Part shown: positions 1-11,895 of the stretch, one piece after another
Layout: every line of letters begins with the position of its first letter
Position numbering within the stretch: the first letter of the stretch is position 1
Assembly: GCA_038496445.1 (NCBI GenBank)
Contig: JALMLS010000150.1
Span: 100,326 to 164,325, forward strand
DNA from: Trichosphaerium sp. ATCC 40318
Taxonomy: Eukaryota > Discosea > Flabellinia > Trichosidae
Length of the DNA stretch: 64,000 bases
Direction of reading: 5' to 3'
Notes under the pieces: generated by a model
Seen by the model: the letters and a program-made list of their open reading frames with translations, nothing else
Databases searched by the model: none
What the model was told of the DNA's origin: nothing
Program-made: the position numbers and the translations under genes

Positions 1-880
1 CCAGCATCCATAATAGCGGTTTCACGTTGTGAATAGCGAAAAGTACCTTAGCGTCAGGCTATTGTCGAGTGCAGTTTTTGTTCTTTCTTACTTTTCTTTT
101 CAAAAGGTTCTGAAACTCCAACGCGAAAATAAAGCCTTGTCAAAGAAATTAGCGCAAAATAAATGGCGTTTTTCGCGTGTTCACAAGCACAAGGATCTTG
201 CTTTATGGTTCGATGATAGATGCGTTAGATTATTTGGTCACAGCATCTGTACTTATTTTTTTTCTTTTGACAAATCAGCCAATGTTCACTGATCCTTGTC
301 TTCTAGGGAGGATGATTTACGTTAATGGCGATTTTTGGGGTGGCGTACACCATGTTGAATACAGGTAAAAAATTCTAGAATAGAATACGTTGTTACCCTT
401 TTTTATTTTGAACACGTGATACGAAAGGGTGTTTTGAATTTCGTTCAATTTGGCAATTGTTGGACGACTTAGTTTGCTTAGGATAGATGTAATAGGTGCT
501 TATATGGTGTTTGGTGTTATACCTTTTGACTTTGGAGACGCAAACGAATACACTGGGTATCACCTTGGAGAGAAAAAGTTGGCAAAAGGTATTGGCTTAT
601 ATTCAAGCAGTGGAAAGGTTTTCTCGAATGACACCCATACACCAACCAAAATCAAACCATTTAAAAGATGTAAGTACTACAAAACATACGTAGTATTCCT
701 AAAAATCTTGTAGGCGGATCTGTTGGTGTTACACTTGATATGCCCAAGAAAGAAGTAAAATTCAGTGTATTTGGAGTTGAATCTCAAGGTTTTAAACTGT
801 CGGCTAGCTGCTACAAGTTTGCTGTGTGCATACCAAGCAGAGGCGACATAGTAACTTTACTTGAAGAAAAATGCTACTAG
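1..880 (+). CDS. SPRY/B30.2-like domain protein, 5' end outside window
   Basis: Four exons can be followed on the plus strand and end at TAG 878-880. The first visible exon holds a hydrophobic stretch (about residues 10-25) and a basic helical stretch, then the start of a beta-rich domain. Introns lie at 249-306 (GTACTT...TTCTAG), about 365-494, and 672-713 (GTAAGT...TTGTAG), and codon phase is kept across each. The spliced protein reads like a SPRY domain: short strands with YVNGDFWGG, a GIGLYSSSGKVFSND segment, and late strands GSVGVTLDMPKKEVKFSV and YKFAVCIPSRGD. SPRY domains are protein-interaction modules in ubiquitin ligases and Ran-binding proteins. No ATG start is visible, and the only in-frame opening follows an AG at 15-16, so the gene begins upstream. 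The family assignment is from pattern only and no partner domain can be seen. Confidence 0.5.
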
Positions 881-1135
881 TCGAATGAGTTGTTCATTAG
901 TACAACTTTTGTAATGTTTAAACGGTAAAAAAATTTTGTTTGCCAATTATAAAAATGATTAGAATTGGAACTAAGGACATTTCTGAATAGTTGTTTAGAA
1001 CCTTTCAATTCCATTACAATGACTGTCACTCGGACATTCAAACACACTTTACAATCAAAATGTTACTGCATAAAAAGCTACGTATGTCCTGTAGTGTTGG
1101 ATTGTCTATCCGTGAAACATTTTGAAAAACTTTCA

Positions 1136-2053
1136 TTAAAAATAAAGTGGACGTGTATCTTTTTTAGCCAAATAGTCATTGATGTGTAAGGCCCTACCCC
1201 AGGTTATACCTAATTCCTCAGCTGCTGCTTCTGTTATTTGTGTATGTTTTCCGAATACATATTTATCATCGATTGTAATGCTTCTAAGAGACTTCAAGTG
1301 TTTCAAACAAGAGTTCGTAATTTTAATACAACTATCAAGTTTCAGGTGTTCAAGATTTGTCAGGTGCATCAAACCTGAGTCTGTGACCATGTCACATTCC
1401 CTTATAAGAAGCTTTTTGACATTAGTCAGCAATCTGACACCATCATCTGTCATCATCCTTGGGTCTTGAGGTATTATATGAACTGAGTGTACACTCACAA
1501 GTTGTTTTAGCAGTTCTTCTTTTGGCTCAGAAAATGTAATTTGGTGGACGTTCTTTAGTTCACGTATCCCATCAACAGTAATGTTCTCACAATAGCGGAT
1601 ATCAATTGTATGTACGTATTTGAGTGCCTTCAACGAAATATCTGTTATAGGCGCAGACATCAAGCAAATGTTGTGAAGGCTACTTTTATCTAGCAATTGT
1701 ATATCCTTATCCGTAGTATTTGTAGGTAGAATTATAGACTGAACACCAGATAGACACTCCAAGTCCCTCTTTGATAGTTTACGTATTTCAGATAGAAAGA
1801 TAAGGAAACAATTGATTGTGGTGTTTTTAAGCAATGGACTTCCTTTTATAAATGAAAAATCTGAAGGTTTTTCTAATGTGATTCTATCAAAGCCAATATT
1901 ATTGCGAATGATATTGTTGAACACGTGGGAAACTGTGGTAGCCCTTATACGCTCTTTCTTTTCCAGGTAGCTTAAAATATGTGTTAACGTCTCTGGTGGG
2001 AGCGTTCTAAGCAAATAAACATGTTTTTCTGGCTTCCGACATTCTTGCGACAT
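1136..2053 (-). CDS. F-box and leucine-rich-repeat protein
   Basis: This is a single uninterrupted frame of 305 codons with an ATG at 2053 (MSQECRKPEK). Residues about 17-52 form an F-box, with the LPPETLTHILSYLEKKERIRA core followed by a VSHVFNNIIRNN helix. The rest is a series of about 7-9 leucine-rich repeats of the cysteine/asparagine-containing type seen in FBXL proteins (for example LTNVKKLLIRECDMVTDSG and LTNLEHLKLDSCIKITNS). FBXL proteins bind Skp1 through the F-box and present substrates on the LRR to an SCF ubiquitin ligase. Lack of introns is unusual next to its intron-rich neighbours. It faces the SPRY gene tail-to-tail. The class is clear; the substrate is unknown. Confidence 0.85.
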   Translation of the reverse strand: MSQECRKPEKHVYLLRTLPPETLTHILSYLEKKERIRATTVSHVFNNIIRNNIGFDRITLEKPSDFSFIKGSPLLKNTTINCFLIFLSEIRKLSKRDLECLSGVQSIILPTNTTDKDIQLLDKSSLHNICLMSAPITDISLKALKYVHTIDIRYCENITVDGIRELKNVHQITFSEPKEELLKQLVSVHSVHIIPQDPRMMTDDGVRLLTNVKKLLIRECDMVTDSGLMHLTNLEHLKLDSCIKITNSCLKHLKSLRSITIDDKYVFGKHTQITEAAAEELGITWGRALHINDYLAKKDTRPLYF

Positions 2054-2305
2054 TTTGGCTAACGCAAGGCAAAAGAACCACGTGACATGAACTAAACAAG
2101 AAGGAGATTGACTACATTGGACTCACGGTTTTGCTTATCATTAGATTTGCTCAGTTTTGAAATACCCTATCCCATTGTGAAATTGATCGAGACCTTTTTG
2201 CCACACGTGCAAACTCTATCAAAGTTATTTTCATTCGTAACAATTTTTTTTTCTGTTATTTTCAATTATTTTTGTTTTATTAATTACGATCATGCCATAC
2301 AAACT

Positions 2306-4561
2306 CTACACTCTATCCATTCCTCTCTGCTCTCTTTCCATCTCCTGCCATTTTATAAACATCCTCAGAGACTCCTTAGTATCTATAGAAGTCCTATTCG
2401 ATTTAAATACAGCATTTCGCTCATGTAAGAAAGCGATACACTCTGATTCGTTCTCAAAGCCCAGTTCTGTTGATATAAAACTAACAGGCATATCTGGGCG
2501 GTATGCGGATGACATCATTTTCAATGTAAGTAGTCGGTGACCAGGCACCACAAAGTCTAGGAGGTATTGGCCCATGTTGGGCGTTGCATTGTAAAGTTTG
2601 AAAAATCGGTGGTAGTTTCCGGTCATAAATGTTTTGCGTACCTAAGCGGTCAGCGAGGGGCACAAGGGAGAAGAAAAATTAAGCAAATTTAAGAAAATTG
2701 TAGAGTAGGTTTTTAGTTTTTTGTTGCATAAAAAAGGCACTTGCACGTAAAGCATGCACAATAGCAGGTTCTTCCCTTAATTCCTTTGATAGTCCAGTAA
2801 TCACTTTATCCATCTCTAATCACAAGTAAGTACACCCCACTACGCGTAAAATACTTGCGTACCTGTAAGGTTATTTTCAACCAGCGTATACAATACACGG
2901 TATGCTGTAAACTCGATTATACTTCCGTTTGTACCTTTTTGATACATCGCAAATAATCGAGTTTGGCACTGATTATACTCTCCAAGGTCCATCTACATCA
3001 GGAACATTAATAACAAGCAAACAAAAAAGCAATTGCACTACGCGGTTTTTTGTAGCGTACGTTTTCAAGGCATAACCTAGCGTTGGTTTCATAGACCTCG
3101 ACAGAGAAGTCATTCTTTATATTTTGAACCTAACAAATTGTTAACAAAACGAACTACCAACTTAAACAACGCACTGTTAAGTCCTGTCGAACGGACTTGA
3201 GTTGCTCTCTGCAATAGCTCCAATCTTCATTCTGACTCCATTTCCTCTTAATCATCACCAAAGACCTCTTAAGTACACGCTCTGGCCGTATTGTAGATGG
3301 TTCAGGCACCTTTAGTATTATTAACAACGCTACTCGAAGCTAAAGCACTGTAAAAGAGACACTTACCGAAGTGAGTCTGAAATACTTCTTTTCTAACGTT
3401 TCCATTGTACCTTGTATAGTCAAACTATCCCAATCAATCCTTTCCGCATTAAACATAACATTACCATTGACTACAGTTCGCTTTAAGATTCCACGCTTCT
3501 TCTTTTTTGGCTTTGTTGTTGGTGTCTCTTTTACAGCAAACCTACGCATACGCGATGCTAGCATAGCGCCTTGCTTCTGATGAAACGCTAGGTTATCGGA
3601 TGGCGTAGTCACAGAGGCAAAAGAAAACTTGTCTTTTTTCTTCTTCTGTTTCTTCTGCTTCTTACCGCCAGGTGCCCCAAGAGGTTTTTTAGCAGTCCAA
3701 TTTGTAGTCCAGAGCTCATTATTCTTTATAGCTTTTGTTATAATACTCTTTAAAGCTGTTTCAATATGCGTTTTATGTGCTTGGGCTAAAACGTGACGTT
3801 AGTAACGAGGTAGACTGGACTTTTCAAAAAAACAGAAATTTCACAAAGAAATAAACATAGCACAACTCTTTGCACTTTCGATGGTTAAAACGTACTCGTA
3901 GCAGTTGCAAACGATCTCTCAACGTAATCTTTAAGTGAATTCGGCCAAGTACTAGGCTTTGATGCGTCACCACCGCTTTGTATATTACTACCAAACGACG
4001 TTCTCTTCTGACGTTTTACTGCCACCGGTTGGTTCTGTGACACTTTGCGTTTCTGATTGAAGGAGTTTGTAGTTGCTGTGGTGGGAGCTGTTGGCTAGAG
4101 AAGGTTAATGGGAGTTGTAATAAACAAGACGTGTCAAAGAGTAAAAAAAAGGCGTTGCTTACTCCTGGTGTTGTTTGAGGGGCCCCAGGCGCGGTATAAT
4201 ACCACGACGCGAAATGTTGAGGCTGCGATGCATTACTCCCGTTCCATTGCGCAGCTGGTTGTTGCGTTTGCGGGGTGTTGTAACCATAGTTATATCCGTA
4301 GCCCTGATAGCCATAAGGGTAACCATAAGATCCGTATTGTTGTGTTTGGGCGTATTGTTGGGCCCACGGTGCTGTCTGCTGTGATGGTGCTCCAGGCTAT
4401 AATTATTAGCTTCACAGGTTCGATTTAACTAAATTACAAATACAAAAAATGTATTTAAGCATTTTGGCGCCGGAATATGCGCATTACAATACCCTGGCCT
4501 TGAAAATTACATAGTAAAACACAAAGAGTCCTACCTGCTTGGGTTGTCCACTGGGATTCAT
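2306..4561 (-). CDS. SAC3/GANP-domain protein, LENG8/THP3 family
   Basis: About nine exons on the minus strand start at ATG 4561 (MNPSGQPKQ). The N-terminal exon is prion-like, rich in Gln, Tyr, Gly and Pro. A Lys-rich linker follows (around 3640-3670), then the SAC3 core: LEKKYFRLT, VPEPSTIRPERVLKRSL, EDWSYCREQLKSVRQDLTVQ, NDFSVEVYETNARL, GEYNQCQTRLF, TAYRVLYTL and GNYHRFFKLY...APNM-like sequence, ending at TAG 2306. This order is typical of the metazoan LENG8 and yeast Thp3 branch of SAC3 proteins, which act in mRNA maturation and export as PCI-type scaffolds with Csn12-like partners. One intron, 2642-2744, begins with GC instead of GT, and only that choice keeps the frame into GNYHRFF. Length is about 550 residues. 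It is divergent from the decarboxylase gene. Confidence 0.82.
2642..2744 (-). other. GC-AG intron in the LENG8-like gene
   Basis: On the minus strand the intron opens with GCAAGT and closes with CTTAG. Splicing here joins a codon-complete HALR to VRKTFMTGNYHRFF and restores the SAC3 core; the nearby GT (one base earlier in the codon) would shift the frame. The donor is the GC form of the consensus GTAAGT. Confidence 0.7.
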
Positions 4562-4753
4562 CTTAAAATAAGCTTCAAGCAATACGAGATGTTATCTTCG
4601 AAATTAAACGGTCATTGAATAACCTTGAAAAGTAAAACTGTTTCAAGGCTTTAAAAACAGAGAAAACCCAAAGGCTTACAGTTTACGTGCGTATAAACCG
4701 TAAGAGCGTTATTGAGCTTTTTGTAGTTAACTGTAACATTCCGTTCCTACAAA
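4562..4753. promoter_or_regulatory. Divergent promoter region
   Basis: About 190 bases separate the start codons of the LENG8-like gene (minus strand) and the phosphatidylserine decarboxylase gene (plus strand). No clear TATA box is visible. It is called only from gene arrangement. Confidence 0.35.
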
Positions 4754-7297
4754 ATGCTCGCACGTTTCTCCCGTCATGGCTATAGAGCCTCTATGCGTAC
4801 AACATCGAATGTACGGGTAAATAAGCGGATTATACCCAATCGGCGCTTCACAACCTCTGTGTTGCGTTTAGACAATAGGAAACAACCTATCGAGCGTACA
4901 GAAGGTGGCGTGGAACAACCACAGTTAGGGGGTTATCATGATGATAAACGACAAGGCAGATACGACCCAAGTACGAGTGCCAGCGTAGTTAAACATGACA
5001 GCGCAAAAATAAAAATGACACTAGCTAAAAACGCAACTAGTGAGCCTTATGCATGAGGAAGTAAACAAAAAGAGGGAGTTTGCCGAGAAGCTCAGATCTA
5101 ATAGTACGACAGGGTGCGCCTCTGCTTTGTATTAAACTCTATTTGCAGGGGGCTTCATGGCCAATACCTTTGGTAGCGATTGGAGGTCATGGGCTCTTAT
5201 TTTGTTTCTTTTTGGAATAATTGCGTGGAAAAGGTACTCTTCGCACTAAACCGATGCTACCTCACGCTCTAAACTTTTTATTTTCAACTTCAAATACATC
5301 TGAACCGATTCCAAAATTGACAACTTCAAGGGAGAAGAGAGACAACACAATGGTTGGTGGGATCAATAATGATGATAGGGCACTCTCAACTAATACGGTA
5401 TGACTCTATAAAGTCTTATGTAAAGAAGAATTCTGGTTATTACTATGTTTTCAAAAAACATTTTTTAACGCACTTCAAAAATTTCTCCACGTGCAGCAGT
5501 ATGCTTCAATAGCTCCATAAAATTATTATCTAATCATTTGATATTAGATTAATATCCTCAAAAAAATACCAACACGCTACGGCTCATATCTTTGGGGAAA
5601 ATTTGCTCACACTGAATTTCCTTATCCTATTCAACAATCAATCATTAGCATCTACGCTTGGTTATTTAGTTGCAAGTACGAAATATCTACGATGAATGAA
5701 TGAACTCACAAAACAGACATACCATCTTGAAGCAATAATGTAACTCTTTTTCTTCTTTAGCCTTGATGAAATGCTTGAACCTAAGAGCAGTTACAAAACG
5801 CTTAATGCATTTTTTACTCGATCATTGAGACAGGACGTCCGTCCGATTAGTCAGATTCCTGAAGCTATGGTAAGATTCCCATCGTTGCACACTTCGCCGA
5901 GGGTCTTACTAAGATGTAATAGGTTAGCCCTTGTGATGGTAAAATGGTTCATTTCGGACTTGTTAGAGGAGATACTGTTGAGCAAATCAAGGACTTAACT
6001 TATTCTTTAACTGACTTTCTTGGTCCAGTACGTACTTGTAAAACATTTTACTGCATTCTGGTTTTATTCTTTTGCACTACACATCATGTGACTGCATGAT
6101 ATTGATAATACGGCTTAGGAAAGTGCGTTTAAAGAGAGTATTCTAGTTCATCAAAAAATCATGGATACAGCCGGTTTTATTAATACTGCTGCGCATGATT
6201 CATGCTTATACTATTGTGTTCTTTATTTGGGACCTGGAGATTATCATGGTTTCCATTCACCTGTTGATTGGACAGTAAGTGAACAACGACACTTCCCAGG
6301 TACTTTTTTTTCGATTAAAAAAACCGAATGCAATACTTCTCCTTCTTTGTCTGTTTGTAGTCATTTGCTATTTCTCTTTGTTTTAAAACTCTATGTTAGG
6401 ACATCTGTTTAGTGTATCTGGACTTGCATTCAGGATGATACGTAATTTGCTTGTAGTAAACGAGAGGTAGAGGGTTTTTTCTTGTTTTTTTTTTCCTTTA
6501 ATTGACGTGTTGCGTTTTAGAGTCGTGCTGACTGGAGAATGGTTGTGGGGTAACTTTGCGTTTGCGCCAGTTGGTGCATATAATGTAGGATCGATTGCCC
6601 TTCGACATGACGCACAACTAGAGACTAACAAACAAAACCAAGTTCCTGAGGCTGGTTTTCAAAAAAAACAACTAAACAACATACCTTACATCAAAGGTCA
6701 ACAAATAGGTTCATTTAACCTTGGATCCTCTGTTGTACTAGTATTTGATAGCCCAGAGTTTGCTTTCACTGTAAAACGTGGTAAAAAAGTGAAAGTAGGA
6801 GAACCTCTTGGTGTGGTTGTAACTTCTAGATTCGCAGAAGAATTTGGCGAATTAAAGGCCAAATGGCATGTCCAAAAGGTAAATAGAGTATTGTCTTACA
6901 CAAGAAGGGCGGAGGAACACTTGAAAAGAAACCCAGAACTAGCTAAGAGGTACGTTTTTTTGTTTATAAACAAGTCGCCCTGTTGGATAACAGTAGCTCT
7001 TGGGTTTGTACTACACGTCGCAAAATTACCGATATTTCAAGAAATCTCTTCTTTTTGGTGACCTTTTGTACAATTTTTTGCAGAAAACAGCTCATTTTTT
7101 AGTAAATTTAATCGGGCTGTACTCAATTTTGATTTCGAAAAGTAGTTCATTGCTGTAATTATTCAAAAATATGTCGTTTGAATGTATATCATTTTTTCTC
7201 ACTTTTTTTTTTTTCAAACAATAGAATTGAAGAAGCACGACAACATAAAAAAGAGCAAAGTTTGGCTGACGACCCTAGAAACGTACCTCTACCTTAA
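4754..7297 (+). CDS. PSD1: Phosphatidylserine decarboxylase, mitochondrial type I
   Basis: This enzyme decarboxylates phosphatidylserine to phosphatidylethanolamine. Nine exons join in phase. Exon 1 (from ATG 4754) is a basic, Ser/Arg-rich mitochondrial targeting sequence ([20 protein letters not shown]). Exon 2 holds one membrane span ([14 protein letters not shown]), as in inner-membrane enzymes. Family landmarks follow in order: [25 protein letters not shown], the [14 protein letters not shown] motif, [54 protein letters not shown] and [14 protein letters not shown]. The last contains the self-cleavage site, here LGSS rather than the usual LGST; the serine that becomes the pyruvoyl group is kept. 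A highly charged tail ends at TAA 7295-7297. Introns are 50-90 bases except one of about 314. The identification is firm. Confidence 0.93.
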
Positions 7298-7731
7298 AAC
7301 GATTTAAATATCTTGTTACATAAAAAACGGGTTGTGGTGTTTAAATTATACTAGAACAACATTGTTGATTTTTCTCGAGAAAAAAAAAATATTGAGAAAA
7401 AATTGTCAACAAAACATTGCGTTAGAGTGAAAAAAATGGCCCTGCACCAACCCCTGACTAGAGAAGAAATTGTCAAGAATATACGAAAGCAGATTTGGAA
7501 ACAAAGTCTGGAAATACGAAAAAGAGCTTGTCTTTTGAATCACGTGTTCTTTTTCTTCACAAAAGTCTACATTATTTATTTCGGCGCCTTATACTTTACA
7601 TATCTCTTCATTTAAGTGTCTGCTATAATATTTCAAGGTTAAACCAGCGAAATGTTTCCTACAATCTTGTGTGCACTACTTTCAACATTAAGGCTTAATA
7701 TAATTACTATAATTCGCAAACCAAACACAGA
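7298..7731. other. Intergenic stretch with one doubtful small ORF
   Basis: The region is AT-rich with long T and A runs. An ATG at 7436 opens a 60-codon frame (MALHQPLTREEIVKNIRKQ...) whose first 30 residues look helical and charged and whose end is T-run encoded and hydrophobic. It could be a first exon or a short protein. No acceptor clearly extends it. Confidence 0.25.
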
Positions 7732-8480
7732 ATGAAGCTCTTCCTTATTACCCTCTTCGTTGCTGCCGCGTATTGTATACTTAACAATGTGGTAGTAGAA
7801 CGACAATACACTGATGAAAACTGTATGAACGCGATAAATCCCTTCTCCGAGTTCGGCAACCAGTGTTTTACTGGCTCCAAGTGGTTTTGTTACGGCGTAC
7901 GGCAAACTTCTATTTTTTTTCGAAAACAACCCTTATTTAACAATGACACTGATACAACATTAGAATTTCTTCTTTCGCATCACGTGGGAGAACGCCGATT
8001 GTACTGGTTCAGCACAAATCAAGCACTTCACAGCAACTGACTGCTTCAAAGACGAAGATACTGCCTTCTACTCAAAGCTAACATGTGCTAACGGTACGCC
8101 AAGCTTTAGTTTTTACGTCATAATTTGTATTAAATTTTTTCAGGCTTCACACCAATCCCTACCTATGGAAGCTCACAGTCTGCCGATGTATGGAGTGGCG
8201 CAGGATGTATGGGAACACCAATATTTTCCGCACCACCACAACAGACACTCACATGCACCCCTCAAACTGATCGTAATCAACTTGTTGGTTGTAGTTCGTC
8301 AACAGTGCGTCTTACCTAACTATTTCCGAAGTTTAATTTTTTGTTTTTTAGTATGTCAATGCGCAGTATGCTCTGAGCGATACAACATGTTCTCAACCTA
8401 TAGCTCAAGTAGTAGATCCAAGTGTAGGACAGTGTATTGATTTGAACGGTATATCTAATACGATTACATGCACTCCGTAA
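7732..8480 (+). CDS. Secreted cysteine-containing protein of unknown function
   Basis: Four exons keep phase. Exon 1 starts at ATG 7732 with a clear signal peptide (MKLFLITLFVAAAYC). Later exons carry regularly spaced cysteines in short blocks such as ENCMNAINPF, NADCTGSAQIKHF, TATDCFKDEDT, LTCANG, GAGCMGTP, LTCTPQ, TTCSQP and ITCTP, ending at TAA 8478-8480. The first intron (7897 to about 7988) holds a CACGTG near its acceptor. The block pattern suggests an extracellular disulfide-linked protein of about 185 residues, perhaps a wall, matrix or lectin-like protein. I do not recognise the family. A possible degenerate relative lies just downstream at 8668-8984. Confidence 0.7.
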
Positions 8481-8667
8481 GCTACTAAATAAAAAAAAAA
8501 AGCTGTTGACAAGTTCTTCAATCTGGTATTTACAAACTTGTGGTCTAGTTATTCTCTTACCATTACTAATTTGTGTTGAAAACTGCAGTGGTGTCTACAC
8601 AATACACTACTACTAGGACGCATAATAAGTGCTTTTCAGAAAGGTGGTGGTAGCGTATTAGCCCGCC

Positions 8668-8984
8668 CATGAAGAAAGTGGGAAACCCAGTGCTCGACAA
8701 ACTATTAGAATGCTGTACACTATCTGGTAAAAAAGATGTTAACATAGTAATTGAAATATTACAGTTTTGTGACAACCGTGTTGTCACTGTTAATTGTTCA
8801 ACACTAGAAATTCGGCCTTTTATGGAAGTTGTTTTTTGGTGAGTTGTTGTGTATTCAAATAAAACGGAAACCTTAAGTTTTCGGCGTTTTCAGCAGCAGG
8901 TATACCTACTCTAACAAGCACGTTGATATCATTTACCCCTAGTTGTACGGCTCTTTATTCTGACGAGATATTCACACTAATTTA
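8668..8984 (+). CDS. Possible small two-exon gene or remnant
   Basis: From ATG 8668 a frame of about 57 codons (starting MKKVGNPVLDKLLECC) runs to a GTGAGT donor, and an acceptor at about 8893 (TTTTCAG) continues in phase to TAG at 8984 through a Thr/Ser-rich segment. There is no signal peptide. It lies between two secreted-protein genes and could be a decayed copy of the upstream Cys protein (CSTLEIRPF and PSCTALYSDE segments). Evidence is codon-phase continuity only. Confidence 0.3.
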
Positions 8985-9143
8985 GTACCAAACTTTACAA
9001 GTTGGACCTTGTATTTCGAGCAAAACAGTTGTATCTTAGGAACACAACATATCGACAAGACAACAGTGAACGGTTTCACGTTTACTTAACAATTTTCTCA
9101 TATTTTCGAGATCCCAACCATTTTCCAAAGAGCAACCTACAAA

Positions 9144-10772
9144 ATGCGTATCTTATTTGGTAAGTAACGTTTAGACGCACGTGACGTGACTTTTTTTGTT
9201 AATAAAAGGGGTTCTGTTATTCATTATTTCAACCGTATCAGCAAGTCGACAAGTTGACTGCACGTCATTTAATCGCCAAATAGACACTCAAGAACTTGAA
9301 CGTTATCTTGTCGGTTTCAGCAACTTTGAAGAAACTGATGCGTCCAACAAAACAACGCGTGAAGGAAGGAGTTCTATACAGTTCGAGGCGCAACTAGCCT
9401 ACGCAATGGGTGGTACAGGTGGAGTAGACCTAGCCGAGTTCATGTACGTCGTATGAATCTAGTATTACTCTAATTGGCTATAGTTACGCAGTTAGAGTAC
9501 TCGAAGAGGAGGTTGATGCCGTTTCAGTACCCTTGAAAGTTGTCACAAACACGTGGCAACTACAATGGAAAGGAATCGCTGATAGACATGCTTCAAGCGG
9601 TGATACTCAAGCCTCTAATGGTAGAATGCGATTAGCAGCGAAACACTATCACATGGCGGCAACTTATTATCAGATTGCTGAACGATTCGGTGATCACATG
9701 GATCCTGATAATCTTGATCTTTACTCGATGTCAGTCGCTTTGTTTACAAAGGCTGCGAACATCTCTCATGGATGTTCTTCGGTGCAAGTTCCTTATGACA
9801 ATACAACTCTACCAGCTTATTGGTGTACTGGAAAACACCTGCAAATGCCAAGCATTATCATTGTGAGTGGTTTCGACTCAAGCAATCTTTTCTCTTTTCA
9901 CGGAGTAGCTATAGCCGCACTTGAGGAAGGATACAATGTATTGATATTGGAAGGACCTGGACAAGGAAGCGCGAGTAGATTCCAAAATCTAGCTTTTATA
10001 CCAAACTTTGAAGCAGCAATAACTCCAGCAGTTGATTGGATACAAACTAAGTATGGTAAGTCCGGTTCCGTTTCTTGTTCTTCCGTCAGCTTCTTTTCAA
10101 CATCAAAATCACGTGCATCATTGATAGTTACAAAGTACCGTTTCCTTTAATCTTGTCATTGCCAAATACATGTTCTACAGGTGCCTGGATATCCTTACTC
10201 TTCTTGTTCTAGGTATGAACATGAAAATAGCTCTTTGGTGCCATTCTTTTGGAGGTTACTTATGTGCAAGAGCATTCGCTAAAGAACAAAGAATAGCAGC
10301 TACAATTCTAGATGGAGGCATTCTTGACTTCTACCAACTCTTAATCTGTGACCTTCCTGCGAACATTCGTGACTTATTCTTCAACAATAGACCAGCTTTT
10401 GACAACTTAATGGGTGAGGCGATGCCATACTCATACAGTCTTCAATTCCTTCAATACTGGGGATCCCTTGGCTTCCAAGTATCGACTATAAGCCAAGCGC
10501 TTGATAAAGCTCAAGCTTTTATTATGGGTGATGCTATTGAAGGTTTTGGTTCAAGGCCTGTGCTAGTTGATGATCCAAAGCTGGATACTTTGGCGAAGAA
10601 TGCTTCTGTTTTATTCTTTGATGCTTTACCAAGACCTTTGAATATGCACTCAGAGATTTACTCACCTAGTGTTGATAGTGGGATGGCTCTACATTCGGCT
10701 GCGTCTTCCACACAGAACGCAAATGCTTATTACTTATCTTGGCTTGAAACCGTTTTGTATGGAAAAAAATAA
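9144..10772 (+). CDS. Secreted alpha/beta hydrolase
   Basis: Four exons. A short exon 1 (ATG 9144) joins exon 2 to make a signal peptide (MRILFGVLLFIISTVSA). Residues about 100-190 form a helical lid or N-terminal region (RMRLAAKHYHMAATYYQIAE). The catalytic fold follows: LPAYWCTGKH, IIIVSGFDSSNLF, GYNVLILEGPGQG with an oxyanion/strand motif, FEAAITPAVDWI, then the nucleophile elbow WCHSFGGYLCARAFA, where the first Gly of GxSxG is Cys, and ILDGGILDFY. A late HSAASS could supply the histidine; the acid is not obvious. The arrangement matches FrsA or 2,6-dihydropseudooxynicotine-hydrolase-like esterases, which usually cut C-C or ester bonds. Secretion is inferred from the signal peptide. The natural substrate is unknown. 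Confidence 0.82.
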
Positions 10773-11661
10773 AAACCTGTTCAGTTAATGAGTTGTTGTG
10801 ACTTTTTGAATCAGACTCTGAATGACCACACTAAAATATCTGGTTTTTGGTACTGTTTTCAACTATATACAAAGTATAGGAGGTACACTAGTGATGACAT
10901 CTGCGACAAAAACCACATTTGTTTGGGTTTTTTTCCAGTAATTTTATTCACTTCAATCCTGTGTCAAAAGTTCGATATTCTGGTTGGCTTCAGCCTCCTC
11001 CATAGCACGAATATGTGTAACATCATTTTTGAAGAAAGATAACCACACAGTCAAAGAGAAAACTGCAAAAAACAAAAAACAAGGAAGGCTATTTTACTAC
11101 TTCTGAATTTCAATTTCGCCGGATAATTAGTTAGACCCTTAGTACTGATGAACAATACACCGCAAATGCACTTGTCAAGCATACTGGTAAATGATTTCAT
11201 AAGACCAACGTTGCTTTCTGTCACAACCAAAAAAGCAAAAAAAAACAGTTTTCGCTGCCACATTTTTCTGTATTGCCAACAAACCTTTTTTAGGATTCTA
11301 CTGTACCGCCCCTAGAAAGTACTTACAACAGGACAATTGAATTCAGTCTACCGATCACTTTAGTGTAGTGATTGTTAACTGCGTGAAGCAAATTTTTTCG
11401 TTATTGTTTCCTTTTTTGGTCTACAGTGGTGTATTATTACAGTTTACGATGCAGATGTTTTCTGTATCGGTTTTTAGAGAAGATACGCTTGTGCTTTCTC
11501 TTTTTTGGTACAAGTTGACGGATGAATGCCGTTAGCAATTCAAGTATCTCGCTTAGGCATTTCTAAGCGTAGTTGGTTCGTTTTACGCTGAAATAAGCTG
11601 TAAACGTTCTGGTACAACGTTTTCGTATATTGCTCTATCTCCTAGCACTGCATGAGCGTTT
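10773..11661. other. Intergenic region without a recognisable gene
   Basis: Only short frames occur. One ATG frame at 10788-11042 is rich in Phe, Ile and Cys without a domain pattern. A minus-strand frame at 11263-11051 starts with a hydrophobic stretch (MWQRKLFFFAFLVV) that could be a signal peptide but cannot be extended. T-runs are frequent between 11220 and 11470. Confidence 0.4.
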
Positions 11662-11895
11662 ATGATATTTTTAAAGGTATTTGAAGAGTTTTGTACCTGG
11701 ATAAGGTGCATACGGAACCCTTTCTGCTGCAAGTCTCGGGATGACTCCCGAAATCATTATAGAGTTATGGTTAGACAGTTCCGCAGAGGCAATTACAAAA
11801 ATATGCCCAAAACACTTCTAAAGACTCCGAATGTCAGAAAAGCAGATCTAGACACTTTGCTTCTTGTACGCACATTACTTGGACATCTCAAATAG
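11662..11895 (+). CDS. Small basic protein, possibly LYR-motif family
   Basis: An ATG frame of 77 codons ends at TAG 11893-11895. It may instead contain a 57-base intron (GTATTT...CTGCAAG, about 11677-11733) that keeps phase and leaves a protein of about 58 residues starting MIFLKSRDDSRNHYRVMV. The RVMVRQFRRGNYKN stretch, followed by a Leu-rich helix, resembles the second half of Complex1_LYR proteins, which act as mitochondrial assembly or Fe-S adaptors. The usual LYR tripeptide is absent (LKVFEEF at best), so this is a weak suggestion. Confidence 0.35.
   Translation: MIFLKVFEEFCTWIRCIRNPFCCKSRDDSRNHYRVMVRQFRRGNYKNMPKTLLKTPNVRKADLDTLLLVRTLLGHLK

Noticed and set aside
29-292. Full 87-residue protein starting at 29
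   Set aside because: The start is GTG, and a donor at 249 splits the frame in phase with downstream SPRY exons. It is an exon, not a gene.
4108-4428. Plus-strand ORF of 106 codons
   Set aside because: It is the shadow of the Gln/Tyr/Gly-rich exons of the minus-strand LENG8-like gene and starts in an intron.
4415-4430. GGTTCGATT resembling a tRNA B box
   Set aside because: There is no matching A box or clover-leaf pairing around it, and it lies next to a splice acceptor of the LENG8-like gene.
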